DNA from: Folioceros fuciformis
Lineage: Eukaryota > Anthocerotophyta > Anthocerotopsida > Anthocerotales
Assembly: GCA_049999805.1 (NCBI GenBank)
Contig: JBNGIO010003894.1
Span: forward strand, 1-20,649
Direction: 5' to 3'
DNA length: 20,649 nt
In this document: positions 8,589-17,720 of the stretch, one piece after another
How positions within the stretch are numbered: the first letter of the stretch is position 1
Layout: every line of letters starts with the position of its first letter
Made by a program: the position numbers and the translations under genes
Notes under the pieces: generated by a model
Seen by the model: only the letters and a program-made list of their open reading frames with translations
The model's database searches: none
Told to the model about the DNA's origin: nothing

Positions 8589-8618
8589 TTGAAGATAATT
8601 ATCTTGACTTATCTTCAA
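8589..8618. repeat. Inverted repeat, 10-bp arms
   Basis: TTGAAGATAA (8589-8598) and TTATCTTCAA (8609-8618) are perfect reverse complements around a 10-base spacer. The left arm plus spacer also contains the palindrome AGATAATTATCT (8593-8604), so two alternative foldings exist. It lies just upstream (on the minus strand) of the retroposon-like ORF and may mark the edge of that element. Confidence 0.75.
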
Positions 8619-9590
8619 TTCGGTCTAATTTTCTTGTTCATTATTATTTGGTCTATTTATCCCAAAGGACCGCTGAGTGAAAAAATAATAATTGCACGGA
8701 TGCCATGCCTGGGATACCTGTAAAGTTTGTATAAATCCCATTTTCCGTGTAAAAGCAGTCACCTAATTCTGAGAGGTGCATTGGGACAATATTCGATTCA
8801 CAGGGGTCTTGACGCTGCCACGTGACATCGACTTGACGCACCTCCTGGCCGAAAGTGAATATTGCGCTCACGCGCCGATTCCGCCGTTTTCGCCAGTGGG
8901 ATTGTGTCCCTGCCGAACAGGCCCGTCAACCGAGATCCTCTCCTGTCGTTTCTCCGATTTCTGCGACTTGGCTCAAACCAGTGAAATCCACAGTCGATCA
9001 GCTACTTCCATTGCCTTCCTCGACTGTTTCCTGAGATCTTGGGAGGGATTCTGTCCAATTCTTCCTGGCTGGACTGGAATTGCCAGGCTCGCAGTTTGAT
9101 CGGTCCAGCTGTAGCGTGTGACGCATTCCACGCGGATGGAGTACCAGCTCCTGTCTGGTGTTGCGATGTTGGCGTTATGTGCGAGCTGGAGATTCTCCTG
9201 GAATTCTTCAAACTTCCAAAGGTGATGCTCTTCCCAAATTCGTTTGGGCACAGGATAGTTTCTACTTCCAAGCAGTTGATTGTACTCCTGGGAGATATGA
9301 ACTTCAAGGATCTGCTTCGATCCTTGACTATATGCTCTCCATGCGTTCTCCTGGTTCCCGATCCGTGTAATTCTTCAAATTGGTGGCAGTATTAATCTGT
9401 CCTGTTGAAGGGTGTCGATCTTGGACGCGGAGTTGTAGAATTGCCAAGTGCAGGCCCGGCTCCTTCTAGGGCTCACAGGGTCATCTGTGGCGATGCGCAC
9501 TACTGTTCTGGGTAGTAGATCGGGTTGATTTGTTGAGGACAATCTGGTAGTGTTGATGATTGATTTGAATGGAGTAGGAGAGTCACACCG
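8619..9590 (+). other. Upstream region or long leader of the coiled-coil gene
   Basis: I recognise no gene here. From about 8760 the composition resembles transcribed plant DNA and includes an ABRE-like CCACGTGAC (8819-8827). ORFs on both strands (for example plus 9039-9395 and minus 9002-9307) show no known motif. An upstream ATG at 9556 opens a frame that overlaps the 9591 start out of frame. A long 5' untranslated region, or a 5' intron, is the simplest reading. Confidence 0.35.
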
Positions 9591-11564
9591 ATGGTCATTC
9601 CGAAAGAAATGGTTATGGAGTTTCCGAGTGTCTCGCAAATCCTGGGACAAGCAGGTTTTTCAGCTACGGAACACCAGCAGGAAACCGTGAAGATGGCCAA
9701 GGCAGAGCTGCTTTCTATTGCCGAGGAGCAAGAAAGAGCTTGGCTTTCCATGAGATACGCTTTGGAGGAGCTGGAGAGGAGGTTGCTGGTGGTGGAGACT
9801 CAAAAGCTTTTCTTTGGTGACAGTCTGCATGCAAAAGTGGTGAACAATGCATTTGGTTCTTCTGAGCACACAACTAAAACCATGTATGTTCAAAGCATGG
9901 ATTCCCTTCTGCGGTATAGTTCTTTTTACCAATCAAAGATTTTTGAAGACAGGAGTGCAGGGAATGAGGTTGGCAACTTTCCGATGAGGAAGTTAGAAAG
10001 ACAGCTGACATTCGTTTCTGAAATGCCTGAAGAGCAGGTGGAGCAGAACTGGCAAAGGGAAGCTCAGATGCTCAGGGCCGAAGTGGCCAGATTGGAGGGG
10101 GAACTTAGATTAGCAACACAAGAGCAGGTGACGACTGACATTCTTGATGATGCCCCCGAAGAATTATCTGATGCAGCAAGCTGCTCGCACGCCCTCTGTT
10201 CTCAAGGAGCGGGCGTGCCAGAAATCCTTTCTTTGACATCTAGTAGTGGGGAATTGGATTTTGTTAGTGTCATCGTTGGTCAGCTGGTGTCTACCTTTCA
10301 AATGCAGCCAGGTAGTCCCCAAAAGCCCCAAGTTTACTTCGGGGAGGATGAGGAAAGGAAGCTCGGAGTCTTTGGCGTTGTTATCCGACTCTTCATGGAA
10401 CTGACCCATCAGCTGGCTGTACTCAGCAAAACTGTCCAAGGGGACTTGAGCGAAGAAATTGCTGCTATCCCACCATGGGTTGGGATCCTGCAAACAGCTG
10501 TGGCTGAATTGCAAGACTATCATGACAGTGGGAGGCCGTTGCTACGGGTACAGTCGGGCATGACTGCTGATCAACACATTCTGAACCTGCAACAGGAGCT
10601 GCAGACTGCAAGGAATGACCTTGAGAGAGCCCTTCAACAGCATACCGAGGAGATGCAGCGAAAGGAGAACACACTGAAGTTTGCTCAGGAGCTGAACTCC
10701 CAAGTAGCAGTGGAGTTCACAAAGGTAGAAACAGAGTTGGCAGATTTAAGGTCTCAGTACAAAGGCCTACTAGCTTCCGTGGAGATACAGCTGAAGGAAG
10801 CCAAACTGGCTTCTGCGAAGGGTATGCAGCAGAATCTTGCAAAGAATGAGCTGAAAATTGCAGGCTTAGAGCGCATGGTGGCAGACAAGGACTCTCAACT
10901 GCAGGAGCTGAGGAGAAGGATGCATGCTATTCAGAGTGAAACGGACGCAACTGTGATGGAAAAGTTTGACCTGCTGCAAAAGCTTCGGGAAGTGGTAAAA
11001 CAGACAGAGGGGCACAAGGTACGGATAAAGGAGCTAGTCACCATTAACCAAGAAGCTCTGCAGTTTGCACAAACCAAAGAGGAGGAGGCAGCTGGCCTGC
11101 ATCGCCAGCTCCGAAGTCATGACCAGTCGTTGCAAGAGAAAACGGATCTCTGCTCCAAGCTGACACACGAACTGAGTGAGGCCAGAAGGCTGCTGGACGC
11201 GGCAGCTCAAGAGAAGGAAATGGACAAATTCCAACAAAGCAGTCTAAAGGAGCAAGTTGCGGAGATGGAGTACGAGCTCAGGCAACGAGAGGATGCCTTG
11301 GAAAGGCTGAGTAAGCATCTGGCTGCCGTGGTCAAGGACCAGGATCAGGACCACGACCAGGATGTAATTCAGGAGAATTCCCTCAGATACCAATACGCAA
11401 TTCTCTCAAACTCCCAGCACAAGGAGAATAAGGTGCGAAGCCCAGATCAGTTGAGGCACTCAAAGGTTATTATACGTCACTTGGAAGAAAAATTAGGATC
11501 TATGGACAGCGAGTTCCGGAATCACATGGCTGAGATGAAGCACATGGTACCCTCGCCCAACTGA
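9591..11564 (+). CDS. Large coiled-coil protein of unknown function
   Basis: This 657-aa intronless ORF starts at an ATG in a good context (CACCGATGG); two more in-frame ATGs follow within nine codons. I do not recognise the family. Residues about 25-75 form a charged helix (ALEELERRLLVVE). A short coiled coil lies near 150-178. Residues 180-320 are mixed, with a hydrophobic helical part (VFGVVIRLFMELTHQLAVL). A long heptad-rich coiled coil runs from about 329 to 580 (ILNLQQELQTARNDLERAL onwards). A DQDQDHDQD run follows (about 583-591), then a short polar tail ending in another helix. No signal peptide, membrane segment, motor, kinase or zinc motif is visible. Such proteins are often cytoskeletal, nuclear-envelope or tethering factors, but that is only an analogy. 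It converges on the pectate lyase gene, 368 bases from its stop codon. Confidence 0.85.
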   Translation: MVIPKEMVMEFPSVSQILGQAGFSATEHQQETVKMAKAELLSIAEEQERAWLSMRYALEELERRLLVVETQKLFFGDSLHAKVVNNAFGSSEHTTKTMYVQSMDSLLRYSSFYQSKIFEDRSAGNEVGNFPMRKLERQLTFVSEMPEEQVEQNWQREAQMLRAEVARLEGELRLATQEQVTTDILDDAPEELSDAASCSHALCSQGAGVPEILSLTSSSGELDFVSVIVGQLVSTFQMQPGSPQKPQVYFGEDEERKLGVFGVVIRLFMELTHQLAVLSKTVQGDLSEEIAAIPPWVGILQTAVAELQDYHDSGRPLLRVQSGMTADQHILNLQQELQTARNDLERALQQHTEEMQRKENTLKFAQELNSQVAVEFTKVETELADLRSQYKGLLASVEIQLKEAKLASAKGMQQNLAKNELKIAGLERMVADKDSQLQELRRRMHAIQSETDATVMEKFDLLQKLREVVKQTEGHKVRIKELVTINQEALQFAQTKEEEAAGLHRQLRSHDQSLQEKTDLCSKLTHELSEARRLLDAAAQEKEMDKFQQSSLKEQVAEMEYELRQREDALERLSKHLAAVVKDQDQDHDQDVIQENSLRYQYAILSNSQHKENKVRSPDQLRHSKVIIRHLEEKLGSMDSEFRNHMAEMKHMVPSPN

Positions 11565-11932
11565 TGTCAGGGCCCGGAGATTATACGACTCGGAGGTTAT
11601 GTTACTGGAAAGGCGATAAGAAAACATATGCTTTATGTATTAATATTACACTATTCTCTGACTTCCAGGAATACACTCTCTATTCCTTAACCGTTCTGGT
11701 TATTGTAGTAACATCGCTAGGCAGCCACAGTAGGCCATACAGCCACCTAAACATGCTATATCGCTGCTTAACTAAAGATGTCACGTTCACCCCGGCGTGA
11801 AGTTGACATTCTCAACTACACACCTGAACGTCCTGCGTAGTTCACAAGCAGCCGTCGATGTGCATAGGATAGCAGGAGAATTGGAAGATCGTCAAGCTTT
11901 CTTCAAGCCTTTTGTATGTGTTCTTCAAGCCT
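11565..11932. other. Convergent 3' intergenic region
   Basis: The coiled-coil gene and the pectate lyase gene end toward each other here, so this stretch should hold both 3' untranslated regions. A short CTTCAAGC-type motif recurs several times between 11892 and 11930. I see no gene. Confidence 0.5.
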
Positions 11933-13505
11933 CTACTTCATACTACTCTGAAGGAGAGTACTGGTAAGATCGGATATACCTGCAGCTTGAGAGCAGCAAG
12001 CAGCTCCTGCTTTGCAATTGAGAGGACCAGCCTCCGCCGTCATGGCTGCTACCATGGACGCTGATTTTGCTGGCAGGCTGGTGGCTGCTGCGTAAGCTGA
12101 AGCATCCTGGTTGCCTGATTCAGTGAAGAAGGACCCGTTCACGAACAGATCGCCCTCTGATCGCCAGTTCCAGCTTGTCCATGCGCCGGTGTCGTCCATA
12201 CGCTTCGTCACCTCCTTGTGATCCCCTGCTGTGTACCGGTTTGCCTCGCTGTTGATGGTGGCGTTGGCGCTGCCTCCTACGGCGTATGATCCCCATGGCA
12301 GATAGTCGTTGTTCACCACGTGAAATTGTCCAAAGCGGCATCTGCATCCATCAGTCACAGTATTGGTCTGAGGCGAAGTGTGACATGTTTGGACAAGCAC
12401 ATGAGATTCCAGGCACCCACCTCGGCATCCTTTGTGTCAGACCTTTGCCAAACCGGTTCAGGGTGACTGTGACCCGCATGTTCACATCAGCTGTGTCGCC
12501 GTCATCGGCCCCGAGAAGGATAACCTGCATGTCATCATCGGTTAGAGGAAAACATTCCAGCTCAGCTGTGAATCACGGTCATCTGGCGGGAATGACTGTC
12601 CGTCCTTACCTTATCGTGATTCTCGAAGAGATTGTTGGAAATCGTAACATCGGTGGAATTTTTGGTCACGTCGATGAGCCCGTCGGTGCCGTTTGCCAGG
12701 TAGCAGTGGTCGATCCAGATCAACCTCGCGTTGTTGATGATTTTAATGCCATCCTCGCCTGCCGACCCTCTCGTCTGGACGACGGTGGGGGACACTCTCA
12801 CTTTGGCTCCTTCGTTCTTGTAGATGATATTGTAGACTTTGATTCCGTGGATGATCACATTCGACACTCCCTCTAGAACGAGGCCTGCGCCGTTCTTGAT
12901 TTCCACGTTTACTCCTCTTCCATCCACTGTTTTATAGTTGTTGACGAACACCAAGTCCTGCTCCAGCTTGATGCTCATGTCCTTGTTGAACACAATCCAC
13001 AATGGCTCCGTTTGGATGACTCCATAGCGGAGCGTTCCCTCGGTGGGATTTACAGCGTCATCGCTTGCATTTGTCACGGTGTAGATGGCTCCGTTTTTGC
13101 CACCCCATGCTTGCTTGGCGTACCCCAGTGAGCAGCCCGCCAGCTTTGTGCGGTCCGTGGACCAGTTTGCATTGAGCCTCCAGCAGTCATCGATGGAGTT
13201 GCCGGTCTCGACACACCCAGCTGTATCGACGCTTCCGTTCCCAGTCTGTACAAGACTTGTTATGTCCCTGCACCCAGACTTCACTTGGTTAGCTTCTGGA
13301 GACATGAGTTTCTCTTCATTCAAGTTTGCCACGTCTCATGAATCAAACATGAAGCATCCAAAGCTCCAGTGTGTAGGGCTTGATCGTGCCTTTGGTTTTC
13401 ACCAACTTTGTAGTCGCCCAGACTCTCATACGAGCCGAATATGAGCAACAAGATCGTGACGCAGATTGTACATCGAAAAAGTCTGCAAGGCGTGGTCATA
13501 TGCAT
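11933..13505 (-). CDS. Pectate lyase (polysaccharide lyase family 1), four exons
   Basis: This is a secreted enzyme that cleaves de-esterified pectin in cell walls by beta-elimination, with Ca2+. Exons (minus strand): 13505-13403, 13295-12610, 12524-12421 and 12341-11933. They total 1302 bases, in frame, giving 433 aa. The introns (107, 85 and 79 bp) are GT-AG with matching phases 1, 0 and 2. Exon 1 supplies a signal peptide (CTICVTILLLIFGS). Family marks follow in order: DDCWRLNANW, GGKNGAIYTVT, GTLRYGVIQTEPLWIVF, TVDGRGVNVEI, the calcium-site WIDHC and DGLID, the catalytic-region HDK, and RMPRC spanning the last junction with the presumed catalytic Arg, then FHVVNNDY and WRSEGDLFVNG. A second ATG at 13499 is an equally good start. 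The C terminus runs about 19 residues past the usual Cys ending (LNCKAGAAC). The exon 1 to exon 2 junction is the least certain; the rest is firm. Confidence 0.93.
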
Positions 13506-13759
13506 CTTGAAGGCTTCCCTGTCAAATGTAAGTCCAATTCTTTAAGAATTCGTCCTGACCAGACCAGCAGACACTAGACCATCTGGACCTGGCCTTCCAA
13601 GGCTTCCCATGATCAACGGGAACTAGCACTGCTGCTATCGGAGCCTGGAAGTACTTACAGACAAAATGATATCGAAGATGAAGAAGCAGTCGACCTCAAA
13701 TGATGGAGCTTGCTGGATGTGAAAAACTTGAATGCAGAGGATTACACAACTGCGTCCTC

Positions 13760-13766
13760 TTATATA
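13760..13766 (-). promoter_or_regulatory. TATA box of the pectate lyase gene
   Basis: The minus strand reads GGTATATAAGAGG here, a strong plant TATA box about 255 bases upstream of the ATG at 13505. It predicts transcription starting near 13730 and a leader of about 220 bases. Confidence 0.6.
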
Positions 13767-13982
13767 CCACAGGGGGTAAGCTTGCCAGTGCATGGTGAAA
13801 GGAGACTTTGATCAGGACTAGTCTTTTGCTGCGTCCCTTTCAGTAAAGCCACGTCAGGTTGCTCTTCGGGGTTGCTCCCAGGAACCCAGACTCCAGACCT
13901 AATGCAAGTCACTTCTGTGTCATCCCTCCCTCATGTTGTGGGATTGTCGTGTGACATTCAGACGGAACCTGGGAACCAAGAA

Positions 13983-13990
13983 CCACGTGG
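13983..13990. promoter_or_regulatory. Palindromic G-box CCACGTGG
   Basis: A perfect CCACGTGG lies about 220 bases upstream of the predicted pectate lyase TATA box. G-boxes are bound by plant bZIP and bHLH factors. A role here is inference. Confidence 0.4.
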
Positions 13991-14730
13991 TGGCACCTGC
14001 TTCACTTCGCATTTGGTCAGACCTTGAGTTGCGTGTATCATTGAGGGGTGAAATCAATCGTCTGGTTCGTAGGAGCCACACCCAAAGCATGAATGCGGCT
14101 GTTCCCCTTGGAAAAAACTCCTCCATACTAAAAACTATGCACAGTATTGGTCGTCACGCAGAATAACTCTGCTTTCAGGTTTCCGTTTGTCTCCCATTCC
14201 GGATGCAGCAGGTAGCTCTCAGAACAAGTCCGAAGTTATTGCTTGATGGGTGTTTCTACCGGCACTTTTACACACAATTCCTTGTGCTGGCACACCAATC
14301 TAGTGTCACAGTTTCAAAGCACCTCTACGAGTACTGATCATCACACAGGCGTACTCTTTCCATATTCGGTTTTGGTCCTTCAATGTGGGTCGAAATCAAA
14401 CGCATGTTCTCCGCCCAGCTTTGGACTGGTATGGTCAGTTACCAGACCGCTTATGCTTTGTTACCAGACCGCTTATGGTCTGTTACCAGACCGCTTCAGA
14501 AAATATGATGGTAATATAATATGTACATGTTGTAGGTCTTAAAAGCATGTGTGCGCCCTAATCCCATTTCATAAGATTGTCTCTTCAATGTTGTTTCAAC
14601 TTTTAAGATTTCAACTTTTAATATTCCAAAGAGTAGGATAACACTACAAGCATGAAGACTTTATTTTTCACTACTCTTGTGATTGCCCACTATACCTAGG
14701 ATATCAATATCAGGATACCCAATGATCTAC
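13991..14730. other. Intergenic region beyond the pectate lyase promoter
   Basis: No gene is visible. It includes a 22-bp triplicate (14438-14499) and a short repeated CAACTTTTAA motif near 14596-14620. The composition shifts to AT-rich from about 14500, marking entry into the repeat-rich half of the window. Confidence 0.45.
14438..14499. repeat. 22-bp tandem repeat, three copies
   Basis: GTTACCAGACCGCTTATG-type units begin at 14438, 14460 and 14482, exactly 22 bases apart. The third is cut short near 14499. The last four bases of each unit vary. Confidence 0.9.
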
Positions 14731-14860
14731 CACTACAAGAAATAGAGGTTCTTTGTAACTCCCTTTTTGTAGCAATTTTGGACAGTTTTGTAATATTTGT
14801 CTTTGTAACACTCTAGGTTTAGACTACAAACCGATAGAAAGTTTTACAATGAAAGTGTTA
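14731..14860 (+). mobile_element. Terminus of a CACTA (En/Spm-type) DNA transposon
   Basis: The sequence CACTACAAGAAATAGAGG starts at 14731. CACTACAAGAAA is the classic terminal inverted repeat of plant CACTA elements. The following bases carry repeated TTTGTAAC-like words (near 14752 and 14801, with related copies between), as expected of subterminal repeats. I found no matching opposite terminus (TTTCTTGTAGTG) in the window, so this is a solo end or part of an element that is broken or interrupted. The end point given is approximate. Confidence 0.55.
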
Positions 14861-15908
14861 GAATACCTTGGATATAACACTTCTGCTTTGGAGATAGGCC
14901 TAGTATTAGCTTTATTGAGCCAAGCTTGTAAGGGGTTATTGAGGCAATTTAATTGACCAATGAAGATGGTGTGGCAATCTTGGCTAATTAGTGAAAGTCA
15001 AGCATTGTCGTGATGGCCTCTCCAAGCATGTTTAAGCGGAAGGACTGGAGGATGGCCAGCTTTTTGGGGGTGGGATGCCCGAGATTATGGAACCACAATT
15101 GCCCTTCCGCTGTTGTGATAACTTGTTCCCATATTTGTCATCGCACAGCCTTGGTCGTCATTGCAGCCCTCCCTCTTCTTAATGTATGCTCCTGCTTCCA
15201 TTTGAAAAGATTTATTATTATGTTACATCATCGTGTTCAAAAAATAGTAAAGCTATGACTTTTGTATTGCTATTGTTTTTGGATATGTACAATGGTTAGA
15301 AGCCTCACTTCCTTATGCATAAAAATGATGTATTGCTATATTCGTGAACACCTTGTACCTTACCCTAAGGAGTGATTCAGCGTTAAATAATTATAGTTAA
15401 TAAAAGTTAAAAATTAAAAAAATATTACAGTTTGAATACTAAATTTAGTGGAAACTATTTCAACGAGATGCCAGAAATGAAGAAAAACTAGGAAACCTAA
15501 GCTCACTATGTTTGACACGTTCCAATGAGAGAGATCATCAGCCTGCATGTTGGGCATGTTAGTATTCAACTCGTAGACACCTGTTTCTACCTAGAGCATG
15601 GAATTCAGCTTCATGCCCTGCTGACTAAGTGTGTGTCTCCTTCCCAATGTCTAGTCATGTGTCGGGCTAATGGTTTGTTCTGAAAGCTGCTTTTCCAATC
15701 TGAGCTAAAGTATAGCCAAACTTTGTGGAATGCATCACTGAATTGCACAAGCCCTATAGCTTACCATTGGAGGGAGATGGTACTACGTACAGAATTTGAG
15801 CAAAATGTTAGCTTAGTCATTTGGAGTTGTAGCTCCAACATTCGTACAATTCTTTGATGCAATGTAATGCCTTTGGAAGCTTCGAGTAGTCCTTCTAAAC
15901 TTTCTTCA
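14861..15908. other. AT-rich intergenic DNA, no recognised content
   Basis: I see no gene, RNA or clear repeat. An 82-codon plus-strand ORF at 15010-15258 has no recognisable motif and probably reflects chance. This may be internal sequence of the CACTA-type element that starts at 14731. Confidence 0.4.
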
Positions 15909-16012
15909 GCAAAACTAGTTTAGGGAAGCATGTTCTTTGAGCAATCCTTGTTAATNNNNNNNNNNGCAAAACTAGTTTAGGGAAGCATGTTCTTTGAGCA
16001 ATCCTTGTTAAT
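15909..16012. other. Assembly gap with identical 47-bp flanks
   Basis: Ten N bases occupy 15956-15965. The 47 bases before the gap (15909-15955) are identical to the 47 after it (15966-16012), both starting GCAAAACTAGTTTAGGG. This is the pattern left when two overlapping contig ends are placed side by side without being merged. The duplication is probably not real. Confidence 0.85.
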
Positions 16013-16100
16013 CTAGAACCTACACTTATTGATGAGGACGTCACCTTCTTAGCTTCGTAGATAGTAAGTACACTAGCTAGCTACCATGTCTTCGTTAATG

Positions 16101-16450
16101 TTCCAAAGCTCTCGTAAAATTTTAATACTCCAAAATTCGTACAAATTTCCATTTCTCCAAAGCTCTCGTAAATTTTCAATACTCCAAAATTCATATAAAT
16201 TTCCATTCCTCCAAGGCTCTTGCAAATTTCTATTCCTCCAAAGCTCTTGCAAGTTTCCGTCTCTCCAAGCTCTTGCAAATTTCCATTCCTCCAAAGTTCT
16301 TACAAATTTTCATTCGTCCAAAGCTCTTGCAAATTTCCATTCCTCCAAAGCTCCTACAAATTTCCATACCTCCAAAGCTCCTACAAATTTCCATTCCTCC
16401 AAAGCTCCTATAAATTTCCATTCCTCAAAATATCCTACAAATTTCCATTC
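16101..16450. repeat. 27-bp minisatellite, 13 copies
   Basis: Units of 27 bases follow head to tail from 16101 to 16450, with the core CTCCAAAGCTC(C/T)TACAAA. Twelve copies are 27 bases; copy 7 (16263-16288) is 26, which shifts the open frames across the array. Copies 1 and 3 share one variant and copies 2 and 4 another, giving a 54-bp higher-order pattern at the left end, while copies 10-12 are nearly identical. Both strands stay open because 27 is a multiple of three; the ORFs are repeat artefacts. The array lies just past the 3' end of the transposase remnant. Confidence 0.92.
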
Positions 16451-16527
16451 CTCCTCACTAAGGGTTCTATTTTAAATTTGAATGATTTATAAGTTTGTGC
16501 TTTAGCAAATCCACATGTTGAAGCTTT

Positions 16528-17720
16528 TTATGTTGTCAAACACTTCTTCATCACACCCACTACCTTAGACAAGTAGTCTTCATCATCCTCTTCTCCTTCA
16601 AGTTCATGTTTTTGTTGTACATCTTCCTTTGTTGAAGAAAAGAGACATGTTGTCAAGTTTGTTTCCATTGTGTGTATCGAAAATCTGAGTTGAATGCCTT
16701 TAAAAGACTTGTTTCTTCCCACCCATGTGTGTTCATTTCTTGCATGTGTGAAATATGTGTCAATGTATTAAATAGCCACTCACACACCTCGAGCTTCAAT
16801 TTTTCAACTTGAAGTTAATAGTTAATAACCCTAAAACTAAGTTCTACCTTCCTTGAGTTGTTCTTCAATAGTGTCAATTGTCTAATATATAAATATTTAG
16901 CACTATTATAGTGGAAATATAATCTTCTTCATAAAGACCTTTGGTGCCTCAAGTATAGACCAATGTGTGTTGGTATATGTTAAGTAAAAACTTGCCTTCT
17001 CACATAGCTTAGCACTTTTATGTGCTTTGGGGATTCACTTACCTATTGTTTTTATGAAGATGATCTAGCGTGGTACTAAGCAACGTACTATGGATGGGGA
17101 CACCACCGCACTACTTTGTCTTTTGTTCATCACCTAAAGCAATTTTGTCTTTTGTCTCCTTAACCTCCCAATTGTTTCTCCCTTTAAAGGGTCCAAGTGA
17201 ATTCATGTTTAATTAGTATTGATCACAAGTTTCGCAAAATACTGTAAGCTTGTGAGAGGTAAGCTATCCTATATAGCATCATTTTTCCTTTATATTCTCA
17301 TGTCTCTAGAAGCTTGGAAGTTGTTGTAGTAGATCTCGATAGGACCATGAGAGTTCGTTTTTCATGAACTTTCTTGTCCAATCAATGTTAACTTCAAATG
17401 TTCCCTTTCTAAGGGATTCATGTGCCCTAGCATAAATTATACCTCTCATCATAGGTTGGATAAGAGAAGCAGTGATTAGTTTTCACTCATTCCAAAAACT
17501 CATTAAAAAATCACTAAGCTCTTTCATCAAATCAGGTCTATCTTCCAAAGGACCCATGTTGATAGTCGATCCGGATGCTGCTGATTTTTTACTACTTGCA
17601 AGTTTACATACAAGCTTCGACTCTCATGTTTTTGAGTCAAACCAAGTGTACGAGAACCCACAAAGAAGGTCTCCGTTGAAATGGAGACATTCTCCACATT
17701 TTGGAGAAAATAAAAAAATA
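16528..17720 (-). pseudogene. Decayed DDE-type DNA transposase
   Basis: Translating the minus strand in shifting frames gives ordered pieces of one transposase. They are SYTWFDSK and KLVCKLASSKK (about 17650-17590), LMKELSDFLMSFWNE then a stop, RGIIYARAHESLRKG and VNIDWTRKFMKNELSWSYR (17480-17330), MLYRIAYL, LVINTN-stop-T-stop-IHLDP (about 17230-17190), FYLTYTNTHWSILEAPKVF (about 16990-16930), VCEWL and HGWEETSLLKAF (about 16780-16690), and a C-terminal piece METNLTTCLFSSTKEDV (ORF 16722-16528). From memory these match, in order, moss and fern proteins annotated as DDE superfamily (pogo-like) with NTDQTGIHLVPTGG and HLTYSxNHWSTLETCQ. The coding frame changes several times. Only about 100 bases separate the HWS block from VCEWL, so the later catalytic-Asp region is deleted. 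The element is dead; its exact superfamily is uncertain. Confidence 0.62.

Noticed and set aside
9002-9307. Minus-strand ORFs in the leader of the coiled-coil gene
   Set aside because: They have no recognisable motif, and overlapping frames on both strands are equally open.
12562-12609. Read-through of pectate lyase exon 2 to a stop at 12562, giving a truncated protein
   Set aside because: The sequence after HDK is intronic (GTAAGG donor), and the next exon restores the family's V-x-L-L-G block in frame.
12286-12876. A 196-codon plus-strand ORF over the pectate lyase gene
   Set aside because: It is antisense to exons with clear family-1 pectate lyase motifs and valid splice sites.
14642-14650. 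A second CACTACAAG at 14642 as another CACTA end
   Set aside because: The match stops after nine bases (next is CATG), with no subterminal repeats; probably chance.
16101-16450. CRISPR array
   Set aside because: Units are contiguous with no unique spacers, and the DNA is plant nuclear.
16073-16492. Repetitive ORFs on both strands of the minisatellite (for example a 129-codon plus-strand frame)
   Set aside because: The 27-bp period keeps frames open automatically; the one-base deletion in copy 7 breaks them; there is no start context or domain.
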